A stretch of DNA of 64,000 nucleotides from Pseudotabrizicola sediminis (lineage in GTDB: Bacteria > Pseudomonadota > Alphaproteobacteria > Rhodobacterales > Rhodobacteraceae), in assembly GCF_004745575.1 (NCBI RefSeq), contig NZ_RPEM01000001.1, positions 248,001 through 312,000 on the forward strand, written 5' to 3'. Positions 63,379 through 64,000 of the stretch are shown here, one piece after another (within the stretch, counting starts at the first letter, position 1; every line of letters begins with the position of its first letter). The notes beneath the pieces were generated by a model. That model was not told the origin of the DNA. It did no database searches and saw only the letters and a list, made by a program, of their open reading frames with translations. The translations under genes and the position numbers were made by a program.

Positions 63379-64000
63379 ATGACCAGACCCTTCTCCTCCC
63401 TCCTCCGGGCGCTTTGCCTGTCGGTGGTACTGACCGCCCCCATGATGGCTGTTCCGCACAGCGCGGCCGCACAGGCCGGATCGCCGTTTGAAGCGGTGCT
63501 GCGCATCAATGACTCGGTGATCACCCGGTATGAGCTGGAGCAGCGCAAACTCTTTCTCAAACTGCTGCGCGTTCCCGGCGATCCCGAGGCCGAGGCGATG
63601 AAGGGCCTGACGCAGGACCGTCTGGCCGTGGCCGAGGCCAAGCGCTTCAACCTGCGCCTGACCGCGGAACAGACCGCCGCCGGCATGGAAGAATTCGCCG
63701 GCCGCGCCAATCTGAGCACGGATGAATTCGTTCAGGCTTTGGCGCAGGCCGGAGTCGAGCGGGAAACCTTCCGCGATTTTGCCAGCAATGGCATCCTGTG
63801 GCGCGAACTGGTGCGCGGGCGATTTGTCGGATCGTTCACCATTAGCGATGCCGAGATTGACCGCGCCATCACCAGTGGCACGGTGAACACGGCAATGCAG
63901 CTTTTGCTGTCGGAAATCATCCTGCCGGTCGAAGGCGACCCCGAGGCGCAGCAGGCGCTGGCGCGGCAATTGCGGGCCGAGATCAGCACCGAAGACGGTT
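63379..64000 (+). CDS. surA: Periplasmic chaperone SurA, 3'-truncated by window
   Basis: The first 207 codons of a SurA-type peptidyl-prolyl isomerase and chaperone for outer-membrane proteins. The signal peptide is about residues 1-32 (ending SAAAQ). The N-terminal chaperone domain begins AVLRINDSVITRYELEQR. The parvulin domains lie beyond base 64000. The ATG at 63379 is my choice; an in-frame GTG at 63364 is possible. Order lptD-surA matches E. coli and supports the call. Confidence 0.92.
   Translation, partial: MTRPFSSLLRALCLSVVLTAPMMAVPHSAAAQAGSPFEAVLRINDSVITRYELEQRKLFLKLLRVPGDPEAEAMKGLTQDRLAVAEAKRFNLRLTAEQTAAGMEEFAGRANLSTDEFVQALAQAGVERETFRDFASNGILWRELVRGRFVGSFTISDAEIDRAITSGTVNTAMQLLLSEIILPVEGDPEAQQALARQLRAEISTEDG

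Noticed and set aside
5-64000. Prophage, genomic island or defence system
   Set aside because: No integrase, transposase, tRNA-flanked boundary, phage structural gene, nuclease-methylase pair or toxin-antitoxin pair was recognisable; nearly all genes are core housekeeping or envelope genes.

Overview
The window is a piece of a high-GC alphaproteobacterial chromosome, most probably a member of the Rhodobacteraceae (Rhodobacterales). The reasons are: two small exported proteins ending in the VPLPA-type sorting tail common in this group; an alphaproteobacterial SOS box (GTTC-N7-GTTC) in front of uvrA; the order pyrH-frr-uppS-cdsA-dxr-rseP-bamA-ompH-fabZ-lpxA-lpxI-lpxB; LpxI in place of LpxH; an M23 peptidase paired with a bactofilin; and holC-pepA divergent from lptF-lptG-lptD-surA. 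I cannot name the species. I saw no tRNA, rRNA, insertion sequence, prophage, CRISPR array or integrase. The region reads as stable core chromosome with small accessory islands.

Layout. 1-1038: 3' part of mmsA. 1112-3149: an AT-richer island with two VPLPA-tailed exported proteins and an intergenic region rich in inverted repeats. 3150-15347 (minus strand): uvrA, an MFS carrier, lpdA, a DUF924 protein, a second MFS carrier, queA and a very large AsmA/YhdP-like protein. 15475-18810 (plus): bcp, a DUF455 ferritin-like gene, an M23 peptidase and a bactofilin. 18877-26062 (minus): DUF2189 membrane protein, prfB, PBP1A, an N-acetylmuramoyl-L-alanine amidase and an aminotransferase. 26155-26892 (plus): a DsbA-like protein. 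26930-39296 (minus): the envelope super-cluster from pyrH to lpxB, containing a 45-residue membrane-protein gene between rseP and bamA at 33460-33597.

39435-47688 (plus): miaA, an AraC-family regulator and a complete peptide-type ABC importer (Tat-exported binding protein, two permeases, one fused double ATPase). 47775-51136 (minus): yajC-secD-secF and a Mth938-like protein. 51358-56717 (plus): serS, a TspO-like membrane protein, an ABC-F protein, a MarC-family protein and a retropepsin-like protease. 56772-58713 (minus): pepA-holC. 58870-64000 (plus): lptF-lptG-lptD-surA, cut by the window end.

The dominant theme is the cell envelope: lipid A synthesis (lpxA, lpxI, lpxB, fabZ), LPS export (lptF, lptG, lptD), outer-membrane protein insertion (bamA, ompH/skp, surA), inner-membrane protein export (secD, secF, yajC), isoprenoid and phospholipid precursors (dxr, uppS, cdsA), peptidoglycan synthesis and turnover (PBP1A, amidase, M23-bactofilin) and envelope proteolysis (rseP).

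The observations most worth following are: an overlapping LexA-type and CtrA-type site upstream of uvrA; the glycine-zipper small protein between rseP and bamA; alternative base-pairing in the leader of the ABC importer; two four-cysteine motifs in the fused ATPase; and the VPLPA-protein island with its inverted repeats. No clearly new multi-gene system is evident.
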